64,000 nucleotides of DNA, from assembly GCA_032358165.1 (NCBI GenBank), contig JAALGY010000031.1:2294001-2358000 (forward strand). The letters are read 5' to 3'. Under the pieces are notes generated by a model. That model was not told the DNA's origin and searched no databases. It was given only the letters and a program-made list of their open reading frames with translations. The stretch is from Diplosphaera chodatii. Lineage: Eukaryota > Chlorophyta > Trebouxiophyceae > Prasiolales > Stichococcaceae. Positions within the stretch are counted from its first letter, which is position 1. Each line of letters begins with the position of its first letter. The position numbers and the translations under genes were made by a program. This document shows positions 44,351 through 54,592 of this stretch, piece after piece.

Positions 44351-45856
44351 CATCCCAACAGCAGCCACCAGCACCAGCACCAGCCCCAGCAGCAGCAGCA
44401 CACTGCTACTGCCGCATGGTAAGCTGCTGACTGGCTGGGCACAACCATTTGTGCATGCATTGTCAGCCCCGCTGTGCATGAGGCGTTTTCACCAGCGCGT
44501 TGATCTGTGTTCATGTCTACCTCCATTGGCATACAGGGGGCAGGCAGCTCCGGCAGGCTCGGTGCCATTGCCAATGGACATCCAGGCCCAGCTGGTGCAG
44601 GCGCCGGGCAACAGGTTTGCACTGCCAGCCCTGAGCGTTGTGACTCATGAGCACTGCGCCCGGGGCAGTGTGGAAGCACCACGGCCAAACAGTCCACCAA
44701 CCAGACATGTCTGTTTCGCTGCAGGGGTGCGGCGGCTGCGGGACAGCGGCGCGAAGCAGGTGGCGGCATCACTGCTGCCCTGCCAAGCGTTGCTGACGAG
44801 GACGATGGTACCGGTGGGTACATCCCTGCTGTGGTCAGCAGTGAGCACATGGTGGCAGTGGCAAGTCGGGGATGCTGATGTACTTGTGACTGTCAGTGAT
44901 TGCACATGTGCACTGCTGTCAGCTTATTCGCGCTGTGCTGCTTCCCCTGGCAGGTCTAGCAGTTTCCAGGCTGTTGCCGAGTCAGCAGGACGTCGATGGC
45001 AGGTGAGCCTGGCAGCCTGCACATGCCCAGTGTGTGCCAATGTACAATACAACAATGCGGGGATGGGTGCCATGCATACAGTGATCATGGCTGCTGATGC
45101 CCGCAGCGAGGCCGCTGGCTGTGGGGCTGGCACACAGCAGCAGCCGGTGCGGGAGCCGGCGGTCACTGGCACCAAGCGCAGCGCCTCGCAGCGCTCGCCG
45201 CTCGGGTTGCCGGACCTGCCAGCCAGCGGTACGCCTGGGCAGAGGAAGTGTTTGGGGGACATGCTGTCCACATGCCTGGTCCTGTTGCAGTTCTGATGAG
45301 TGCGGTCGGCCGCTCATGCCCCACGCATTTGAGCTTTATGCTTCAGGCCCTGGGCTGGCGGGCGGCGGCGCTGCAGCGGCCAGCGTTGACGAGGCGGCCG
45401 CCAGCAGGCGCCGGCTTAACTCTGGCGGGTGAGGCCAGTAGCGTGCAGTGCATGAGAAGACCAGTGCTGCTTCGAAGATGTGCAGTACGCACCAGCACCA
45501 AGACCCTTGCATACCTACGATGTGCCTGCCTTGACAGCAAACGGACTGCAATGCAGGGCCTGGGCCGCAGGCAGTGCTGCAGGCGGTGCTGCAGCAGTAT
45601 CCATGCCTGCGGGGCGAGGCACGGCTGCAGCTGCACCGAGGGCGCGCCAAGCCCGGAAGCAGAAGACGCAGCCAAGGTGCAGTCCCTGCCATCCGCCCCT
45701 ACTCCACTGCATCGAGCACCAGAGCACCCCACAGCTTGTACCAAAGCAACATGTAAGCGTGAGGGGTCTTGTGCAGTGTTTTAACGATGCAGTGTTGCCC
45801 TGTTCAACAGGTGCACGGACATCCGCGGCTTCTTCGGGAAGCCAGGGAATGCCTGA
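36366..45856 (+). CDS. very large protein: ubiquitin-like repeats, LAGLIDADG-type fold, polyQ tract, PIP-like tail
   Basis: Twenty-eight exons chain in phase from ATG 36366 to TGA 45854-45856, about 1705 aa. Exons include 36841-37053, 37073-37287, 37486-37684, 37795-38218, 38339-38534, 38672-38948, 39331-39563, 39666-39763, 39907-40098, 40231-40333, 40468-40658, 40788-40974, 41258-41434, 41637-41910, 42185-42447, 42616-42762, 42984-43259, 43428-43541, 43811-44418 and eight short ones to 45811-45856. A ubiquitin-like domain ends LTLSEQGVQREQTLYLIPHL then PGG; a partial copy precedes it. WWFIGAVMGDGHV and LMLGFFAADGGV are LAGLIDADG-like motifs about 120 residues apart. The following 700 residues (for example LQFRFEAYNRSSGKTSLAAR) match nothing I know. 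A polyQ tract, an NLS-like KRSASQRSP and DIRGFFGKPG close the protein. A nuclear DNA-acting role is inferred. The junction at 37053/37073 implies a 19-nt intron and is doubtful. Confidence 0.72.
37073..37918 (+). other. two ubiquitin-like segments within the large gene
   Basis: The second copy (about 37588-37918, spliced at 37684/37795) reads HVEVFVNAMDKTYTVAVDRS ... RTGLPPSSFRMHTGTAPL ... TLSEQGVQREQTLYLIPHLP GG. This matches the ubiquitin order of strand, strand, helix, [22 protein letters not shown]. The first copy (37073 onward) preserves the second half, LHLDLTLAEQGVQDARTLLL, and begins at the same phase-1 splice position. Its N-terminal half is not recognisable. The glycines are internal, so processing by deubiquitinases is not assured. 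Confidence 0.75.
39495..40658 (+). other. double-motif LAGLIDADG-type endonuclease-like domain
   Basis: Motif 1 (FIGAVMGDG, codons from 39495) and motif 2 (LGFFAADG, 40265-40288) both keep the Gly helix contact and the penultimate Asp that binds the catalytic metal in LAGLIDADG enzymes. After motif 1 comes ITYGCRMTIFSRAFADSVVA; after motif 2, KYELSFYLVSSNTEMLQLFA ... GRIRLVAKG, the beta-beta-alpha pattern of these folds. Spacing fits single-chain two-motif enzymes. Spliceosomal introns interrupt it, so it is not a group I intron ORF. Confidence 0.6.
44285..44347 (+). repeat. pure (CAG)21 trinucleotide tract encoding polyglutamine
   Basis: Twenty-one uninterrupted CAG codons, in frame, preceded by a Pro-rich segment and followed by His and Gln-His repeats. 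Pure CAG runs of this length are prone to slippage, so length may vary between strains. Confidence 0.97.
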
Positions 45857-46423
45857 GAACCAGACATCAACTGCCGATATGCAGCCGCAGGAGTGTGTGG
45901 ACACGAGAACACTGCCGCAATTTTGAACTGAGCTTTGCGCATCGCCCTGCAGTTCGTGCCAGCTGCAAATGTTGCAAGTTCTTTTCAAACGCCACACCAA
46001 CAATGTGAGATGGCATCGGCCGACATATGCTTGTTCACCAATTACAGACTGCAGTTACACTATTCAATCAGGGCGGTTTGGCGTCGTACTAGCTGATGAA
46101 AGCTCTTCTTCATCTCTATCCCACCGACTGACCTGACATCAGCAGCGGTGTGCGGTATCCATCAGCTTGCCTCCTGGCTTGAGGGGCTCCTCTACAGCCC
46201 CTGTCCTTCCTATGTCACTATGACAACGACAACTTACGCAAACCGTGTGCAAAGCACACACAGATGCCATGCTCTGCATTTGGAATAGGTAGGTTTGGTA
46301 GAACTTTGTGTACGATCTGCGAATTTCTGATTCACTTTGCCTATATGGGGGTAATTTTTTGGGTAAGGTATAGGTGAGGTCCTTTCAAGTATGGAATAGG
46401 TAGACGTTCTACTTGTTTTCACA
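45857..46423. other. intergenic, AT-richer than its surroundings
   Basis: Between convergent gene ends. Contains the 12-bp direct repeat TGGAATAGGTAG at 46281-46292 and 46392-46403 flanking about 100 bp of AT-rich DNA. No gene recognised. Confidence 0.5.
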
Positions 46424-49226
46424 CTAGCAATACGGCGCTTGCAGTCCGAGAGGTACATTGCACATAGCATAAGTGCTGTTCAAGCAAGCTGACTGAGCTG
46501 CACCCCGCTGCTGCCGCCACCGCTCGCTTCCAACTGCTATGCTGGACCACGTCTCGCAAAGTCTGCCGCTTGTCCACCGCATCAACCGTCTGCGACTACT
46601 TGTGCCTTCTTCGGTCAAGACCTGCACATCAGTTTCACCATCAGCACTTCACTGACGTCCTGACGGTTGTGATGGCACCAGCATTTAGTAGGGTCAGCCC
46701 ATGCAAACACAGCACGCATGAGAATACTGATGTTGCTGTTGTCCGAGGCCGAAGGGTGAGGCACATGTGCAAGGCATAGTGTCAGCAGCAGCCATTACCT
46801 TCAGCTCGATGTGCATCCAAGCTGGCATCAGCGTCAGGCGTTGCGTGCGGCGAGGGCCACCCTGCCACGGACCTGCATGGCATCGAACATGGTGGTTCCG
46901 ACTTGCTCGAGTCGCGCACTGCTTTGCGAATGCCATGCATGTGCAGCTGAGGAGTGTTCATTGCAGCGCTCATGCAACATGGGTCATGGGGTGGGTGCGG
47001 CCTAGCGTTCCATGTGTCTGCGGCGCATGAGGAGTGGGCCAGCCCTGCGCGGGTGTCAGGCCGGTTTCGCACCATGATGACCCAGAACAGCTTCTGCTTG
47101 GCTACAGTGCTGCCGCAACATGGTGCGGCGGCTGGGTGCAGGCGCGCCAACCACGCGCAAGCTGGCGGATGCTGAGCTGCCAACCGCCACCTGCAGCGTG
47201 GCAGGATCTGTGAGTTGCCAGCACGCAGGACGCTCATACACGATGAGTCCATATATCAGCATAAGCGCACAGCAGAGCTGTCATGTGCCGCGCTGCAGGG
47301 CTAAGCAGCATGATGACAGGGCAGCCGCCGACGCATCACACCCTGCAGCATCACAGTGCACTGCAGCAGATGCTACACATTGACGCGAGCCGTGAGGTGT
47401 GGAGTGTGGAGTCAGGCAGCGTCTGTGGCTAGGAAGCAGCGAACCTGCCCAGTGCGTGGTGACAGCTCGTGCCGCACAACGCCTGCTGGTCTCCTCGCGG
47501 TTAGCGGCGGCTCTCTACCACGGCAGCGCCATGATATTGCTGCAGTGATGACATTACCGCCTGTGAGCGTGGCGTCCGCTTCATGAGAGACATACAAGCG
47601 GCGGGACTGCCCTGCTGTGCCAGTCATGTTTGCATCAGGATGGCAGCACCGACACCGGGTGCGAATGAAGACGCGCACTGCTCACAGGTCGTATATAGTG
47701 TGCGAGAACCTGTTCCTGGTGTCAGACTGCTGCACAATTCCTGCGTCTGGTTGCATGGGTGCTTTGGCTGTCCTCACAGGCACAACGGTCACCTCTTGCC
47801 GACAGCTGTCCACTCCCCGGGGCTGCGACGCAGGCATGCTTGCAAGCAGGCTCGTTGGCCCGAGGCTGGCGCAGGCGGCCTCGCTGCCCGCACTTGTGTC
47901 ATGCTGACCAGCGAGAATGGACCATCTGATGCTGGCACCTGGCCGTCCCAATGCTCACACAGCCGCAAGCCCATGACAATCGCGCACTGGCAAGCTGACG
48001 CACGAAGGACTGGTAAGAACGGCTAAGACGCTTCCGCTGCCATCAGGCTTGAGCAGATGTGCAGACTGGTGCAGATGTGCATTCAGGGTGCATTTGTGCA
48101 ACGACATCTCGACATGAGCTGCTCATTTTGTTGAGTAAATGACAGCCCAGTCAACAGGTGCTGAGGTGCAGCTTGGACAATAGGCATGTCTGATAGGCGA
48201 CCCTTGGCCGCATGCCCCTTCAGAATGCTGGCGGCATGTTGGCTGATACTGCGGCAGCTTGGGTGCCCAGCACCCAGTTGAGGCGACTGAGATGCCGATC
48301 GAGGCGTGATGCATGAATGGCACTCACACCCAGATTAACTGAGCCCGCGCGTGCACGGATACACATCTCGACCACGCAGGGATGACCTGTCACCATGGTT
48401 GGTGCGCGCAGGGGTCAGGTGCAGATGCTGTTACGGCGGCGCATGGCGCCAATACTCAAAAACTAGTTTCATATCGTTATTCAACTGCGTCCTGGTCCGT
48501 TTGCGCGCCAAACATGTGTCACATGCTGCAACCGCACTGACGTCAAGTCCCCATCAGGTGCCAGAAATATCAGGCAGACGTCTTCCTGAGGCCCAGCATG
48601 TCTTGCCCGCCAAGTTGCATGCGGGTAATGGTGCTTTGAAATCGTGACTGCAGCTTGGAGGCTGTCGTGCCCTGCGCCACGCCATTCCATCACTGCTGGC
48701 ACACCCCTCAGTGCTATTCATCCAAGATTTCGCCTCTCAGATGGTGTGTGCATCCTGGACACATGTCATGTATATATAAAGAGGATTGAGGCACATCAAG
48801 TGACAGAGACATCCACCGGAAGCTGGGGGGCGCGACAGACTCATCGGGAGCAGTGTCAGCGGACACCCGCACAGGCAGACGCCAGCCATGGGCACACTTT
48901 GCGAGGATGAGCTTCAGGGGGGGCTGATCGAGAGGTCCAAGGAACCGTAAAAGAGCGGCAGACACGGCTTGTACACCCAGCAGGCCAGTCGACCCTGCTA
49001 GAATGGCCGAGAATGATATCACCCTGCACGTTGGAGGAGACGATGCAGCATGCCACCAAAACAGCGCATGACCCCTACGAGCCTTGCACAGAGCGGCCTG
49101 CGACGTGGATGTGGTGCAATCTGTTTGCAATTTCGCCCATTCAGCGGCGTCGCGATGATGAGTGCGGGGCAATAGGGCACCTGCGGCGGCTGCGCCACCG
49201 ATGCGTGCGCAAGCTGGGCCGCACAC
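46424..49226 (-). CDS. uncertain multi-exon gene of unknown function
   Basis: The final exon 46621-46424 ends in TAG and joins in phase to 46861-46799 (RRTQRLTLMPAWMHIELK). Other coding-like minus-strand pieces are 47206-47123 (PATLQVAVGSSASASLRVVG), about 47640-47450 (RRLYVSHEADATL ... ARRPAGVVRHELSPRTGQ), about 47930-47812 (VPASDGPFSLVSMTQVRAAR) and a long one near 48990-48740 (GVQAVSAALLRFLGPLDQPP, then LKLILAKCAHGWRLPVRV). Composition, acceptor and donor sequences favour a real gene on this strand, but I could not join all parts in phase, and the 5' end is open. No family recognised. Confidence 0.4.
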
Positions 49227-50329
49227 TCATCCCAGCCAGAAGACTGCACCTGAACAATTTCATATCAGTGCTGGCATGTGTGCAAGTGGCCACAACCGGC
49301 CGTGAGCCTGAGGTATGCGGCTCTGGTCCCAACTGATTGCCCGCGCGCATGGCGGTCATGCGGCGCCCACTGATTGGCCACCGACCGAGGGCCACCAGGC
49401 AGCCGCCGACTCACGGCGGCCGATCAAATCAATGCTAAAAGCATTTGCAGGACGCTGGGCCCCTGCAGGCTGGTCGGTGAGCCGCGGCGGTGATTGTGCA
49501 CGCGCGCGGCGGGATTGTATGTGCTCCCTGGCTTCGAGCTGCGCGACGAGTCCGTGCTGCGCCGCCTCGCACTGACTGTCCACACGCACGACTGTCCAAA
49601 CGCACGACGGCCTCGCATTTTATTGCGGCGTGCATCGGACCGCACCTAGCCATGTGGCACACCCTTCCAACTGGGTTGGTGATGGCGGAAATAGGAACTC
49701 GATTCACTGAAATGACCACCTTTCAGAAGCCAAGAAGCCACGAAACACAGCTGTTGCAACAGCCCAACACTACTGCCAATACTGCCCATAGCCTACACCG
49801 TGTGCTGATGTTTGTGACACTTACTCAACCACCGTCGACGGGGATGTGTATGCGCTGGGGAAAACCAACATGCTAGCATATACATCGTAGGCCATCCTTC
49901 ATGCAAGGTGTTGTGTAGCGTTCTTGGTCACACTTGGGGAGTTGAAGTGGGGTTGACCATGTCAGAGGAGTTTGTGCCATGAATGTGCCTGCTTGACAAC
50001 ATGACCTTGGTGGTGACCACCATGTCCCCCTGCCCTTCTATGGTGGATGATTGGGTGCAGCCAGACTCCGCTTGACTTGAGTTGCTTGTGATGTACATAC
50101 CTTCTGATGATGAACGATGCATTGTAGCAGCATTTCACGCATCAGAGAAGCGACATCATAGGCATATGTATGGACGTGATCTCATGGCCATCATGTGCAT
50201 GTGCCGATGCACAAAGTTAGATAATTGACACGCGTGCACTACCATGGTCCACCGGCTACGACATCAGGGCTGCATGCCCACCGTCCCCGCTTCATACCTT
50301 GAACCCTGTCCTCGATGCATGACGGTTCT
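49227..50329. other. unassigned stretch
   Basis: About 1.1 kb. A short coding-like plus-strand run near 49512-49580 (GLYVLPGFELRDESVLRRL) and an overlapping minus-strand frame compete; neither has a complete set of splice signals. The right part, 49700-50300, is AT-richer and looks non-coding. Confidence 0.4.
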
Positions 50330-53300
50330 TCACCCGTCCCACAGCCAGTGGTGCGGCTCCAGCACGGGCCACGGCAGTTGCTCAGGGTTGTCCGCAGCCG
50401 CGCCCAGAGTGGCGCACCGGGGCCACCGCCGCAGCCGGCGCCCCGGCAGGCCTGGCAGCTCGTAGCTGACTGGCAGGAACTTCTCCGTACCTTCCGGATC
50501 CTGCAGCGGCCTGCCGCACGGTGACTTCGAGTGCAGAGTCAGCTAGCAAGGTACGGCATGCATACTGCTGGTAATGCACAAAACTGGCGGATGTGCAGCA
50601 GGCGCACCAACACACGATTCGGCAGGTGCAACACGCGCAGGCGGGGGATGCGCGCCACCAGCCACGCCGGCAGGTCTGCGTCGTTTGGCCAATGGACGCC
50701 GTACAGGTTTAGCACCTTCAGTTGCTGCAGTGTTGTCAATGTCTTCAGGGTTGTGGCGCCGAAGCCCTAGTATTCACAGAGGTTTGCCATTAAGGGTGCA
50801 TGTCTGTATGGATGCCCCGGGCATGATGTCGGCAGGAGTGGATACTGAAGCTTTGCTTTGGCACGTCGCATATCTGTGGCGCAACGCGTGCACGTCATGA
50901 TGCAGTGTTGATGTTCATCGATCAGCGGCGCATCACATGCAGAGCAACGAGCACCTTGGGATCGCAACCGTCTGTCAGCTGTAACATTGTCAGCCTGCTG
51001 CAAGAGGCTATCGCCTGCACTTGCACTAGTCAAGTGCGTGAGTGCACCTGCCAGATCCGGGGCATAAGCTAGCAACAGTTGACACTCACTGGAAGCAGGC
51101 TGACCGGGATGACCTCCCAGCTAGCTTCCATGTACCTTGAGCACACCGTGCCCTGGGGCGCTGGTGCGACAGCTGACCTCTATGCTGAGAGCCTCAAGAC
51201 ACGGGAGACCTTGTAGGCCTGCGTGCAGCAAGAGTAGCCATGGGAGCACGAACCCAAAACCCAACGTGCATATGTGCAATATACTCCATGTATCAGCAGG
51301 GCAGCTTAGGCCAGCATCCCGACAACCGTCAGATCATCACACACTGAAAGCAGCAATGTATACAAACCATCTGTGATGAACGTCAGGCTGTGCACACATT
51401 GCATGCTCTTGAAATAACAGACACGCAGTCGGCGCAGCTCTTGGAAATGCGATAGTGCCAGCTGTGCCTGCACGTGGCCAGCATCGATCAGGATCTGAAT
51501 CCGTCGGAGATAGATGCGACCAGCAGTTGGCGCTGCTTTTGTGCTGCACTGCTACCAACAGGCGCACCTCTGGACCCCAGTAGTTGATGTGCAGCTGGGT
51601 GCAGCGTGTCCGCGGTGCGGAGGCAAGCACTTCCTGCAAGTTTGGTGAACATGACTTTATCTTTTTTCTTGAATTCGGCATCGCACATGTCGCATGGCAT
51701 GCAGCACATTGGCGGCGTGTCAAGCACTGCACAATCTGATGCAGGTGCTTGAAGGCATCGCGGGTGCGCGAACTGCCGAGGAACACACAGCTTCAGTTTT
51801 GCTGAGGCGCGGGTAGTCGACTTCCAGGTGTGCAAGGTGTGGGCAGTGCAGCAGCAACACAGGCGCATAGTTGTCGTATCTCCACTGAAAATCATCTGTG
51901 CAGAGATACCCCTGCATTGATAGCCGCCGCAGTCGAGGGCCCAAAGCCGCAAGCATGTCAGCCGTTGCACTGCAAGGTACAAGACAGGTGGGGTCACTGC
52001 GGGTTGTACATTCTCATGTGCTCATCTGCAGAACACCGTCTCATCCGCATGCACGCATGTTGCACACATGGGACGGGCGCAGCATTAAAAGTGGCTGTTG
52101 GGTCGTACGACGTCCTCAAGTCGATGCTGCTCACACAACAGTCGATGCTGCTCACACAATAGACTGCCATTGGCCCGATCTGGTCGACAGTCGTGCCGTC
52201 GTGCCATGTCTTCTCACCTCATAGAATCTGTTCTGTCTCTACTGTCGGCGCGGAGAGCCGTCAAAGTGTTGACCTGACCAATGATGGCCCATGCAGCAGG
52301 CTGTTTCATCCAATTGCTGTGCGAGACGTCAAGTGCTTCCAGTCCTGGCGGCAAGGGAACTGCCACCAGTATCACTGGTGCTGCTGACAAGCATCGTTTG
52401 TGTTTTGACATCAGCTTGTTTCAATGCGTCGCCCTTGTGGCTCAGGATGCGCGCACACATACAGCTTGCAGCACACTTGTGTACCAACTTGTAGACCATG
52501 GCATAGCACAGTCGCAGTTGGTACAGACCGCAGAGATGCCCACAATGATGCTACCTGTCATGGTTGCGAGAGCTGCCTTCAGGCCGTGATGTGTGCCGCG
52601 CGGAAAGGCCCGTGCCAACCTCAGGTGCTGCAGCTTACTGAGCTTTGATATCCGGCAAAACCCTGCACGATGCACACCCGTGTCCCAATTTCAGCTCTGT
52701 GCTGCACAAAGTGACCAGAACTCTGGGGCACCGCTCCTTTTGAGGTTGCATAGCAATCCATGAATGCCACAAAACCCTCACAGCTACGATCATTGTCAGG
52801 CACTTTGCCACAGCGAACCTGCATCGGTTGCAGTTTGTGCGACGCTCGTCAGGTCCAGTGCTCGAAGCTGTGTCAGAGCGTCTGCTAGCGCTGCCATGTC
52901 CTGATCGCCATCGAAACCCAGTTCTGGCAGGCACAAGGCGGTGAGTTGGCTGCACACAGGCAGAGTGCTTGTTCTTGTGCCATGCTTGATGGGCGCTGAG
53001 ACAAGCTGAGTTCACTGCAGCGGTGCTTACGAACGAGCAGCATGTAAGATCAAAAATAAACCCACTGAAGCTGCTGCTTTGATGTGCAGCAGACTCGAGC
53101 ACAGGCATATGGAACAGTGTCCACCGGCAGCCGACGTCTATGTAGCTGACTGCAGGTGTACACATGGGGCATCTGCAGGCGCAGACGGCAGCTGCAAGGA
53201 GTGGTGCTGAGTTGCACTGGGCTGTACTTGCCTGATCTTCGCAAACGAAGAGGGAGTCCAACCAGCAAGGTGTTCTGGCAGGCGTAGACATCGCAAATTT

Positions 53301-54592
53301 GCCAGCGTCGAAATGACGCTCAGCAGCGGATCTGGATAACTCCAACACTTGCTAATTGCTAGACGTGCTAGATTTGTTAGGTGCAAAAGCCCCTGCAGGC
53401 ATGACGTGTCTTCGGAAGTAGGCCCTACTCAGACACGTGAGTTGTGCATCCGCAGATCGTTGAGCTGGTACAGGAGCAACACAGTGTCGCAGCATGCAGA
53501 CACCTCTCGGCCGCCAGCTACCTGGTAGTCGTCCATCACTTGGTATTCGAAATTCAGCAGCAGCGTGTGCAGGCCGGCAAGACGTGGCTGCAGAAAGTGC
53601 AGGGTGCCATCTAGCACCTGCACGTCAGCGAATTACGCCGCCTGTGGCACACTGGCTCTAGCACCTCCACAGACGGCCCATGGCTGGACCCATCTCACCC
53701 ATACCCGCTGGATATATACAGGGCTGAACACACAGCTTGTATGTGCAAGTCAGACGATGGGATCGAGGACATTAGCCAGCAGCGCCAGCCAGTGACATGC
53801 ATGGCACCGTCGCAGGCCAGGAGTCACGGCAAAGCGCCTGGGGAGGTGCGCACCGGGCAAGACAGACTGCGCAGGCTGGAGATGCCCTGGAGCACGTTGC
53901 CCAACGGGATGACACACTCGATTATGGAACCATCTTCTTGCTGCTGCTTCTGGGTCAGCGTCCACTTGGGAATGTACAAGGACGTCAGGCTGCTGGGCGC
54001 CTGTGAATCTCAAGCTCGATGTCAGTTATTGGATGACACGACATCATTGTGGTCTGCAGCCCTGGTGTGCAATGACATTGAAGAAGTTCCTGCATGGACC
54101 GCAGGTGCACAAGCCGCTACACTACTGCAGCCGCTCATCAGGCAGGCATTCACCCTGCACCTGTGCAAGGTACTGGCCCACGTCGAAGTACTGACACTCA
54201 ATGGTGCTGAGGTGCCGCAGCGGATACTGGTGCCGCACTGCCAGCTCGAAAAACCCTTCGTCTGTTGGCTCTGCGCTATGCAGGGCAGCCCTTGCTGCAT
54301 CGCAAAACCTGCGCCACAGAGACATCTGCCATTTCGGAACGAGGGTTGCTGGATCAGCGGCGACAATGCGAGTGGTGCTCAATCACCACCTACCGCAAAC
54401 CAGCTGCCACTTAAGCGCACTTGATGTAAGCAATTGCAGCTGGCGCACACACCTGGTATCTACCAGGTGGCAGCTTGCAAGGTCATCTTGGTCGTCCAAC
54501 AGGCTGCAAATGTGCTGCAGAATGTCTGAAGGCAGGGCTGTCAAAGAGTTTCTGCTTTGATGAGGGCCGATCGTGCTGGGTCTCGAAATCAT
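50330..54592 (-). CDS. F-box / leucine-rich-repeat protein, copy 2 (intact)
   Basis: Exons high to low: 54592-54453, 54308-54161, 54000-53854, 53617-53522, 53392-53232, 52949-52819, 52662-52555, 52344-52218, 51969-51789, 51633-51568, 51467-51368, 51218-51136, one unclear at about 51090-50960, 50766-50608 and 50542-50330 (TGA at 50332-50330). The F-box is LPSDILQHICSLLDDQDDLA. LRR-like stretches include LTTLQQLKVLNLYGVHWP and PRLRVLHLPNRVL. The C-terminus RRWPRCATLG ... WLWDG parallels RRWPRRSTLG ... WLWED of copy 1. Intron positions and phases match copy 1 throughout, so the two arose by duplication of the whole gene, now in inverted orientation about 21 kb apart. The intron after 53232 uses a GC donor (AG|GCAAGT). 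It likely recruits substrates to an SCF ligase; the substrate is unknown. Confidence 0.8.
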
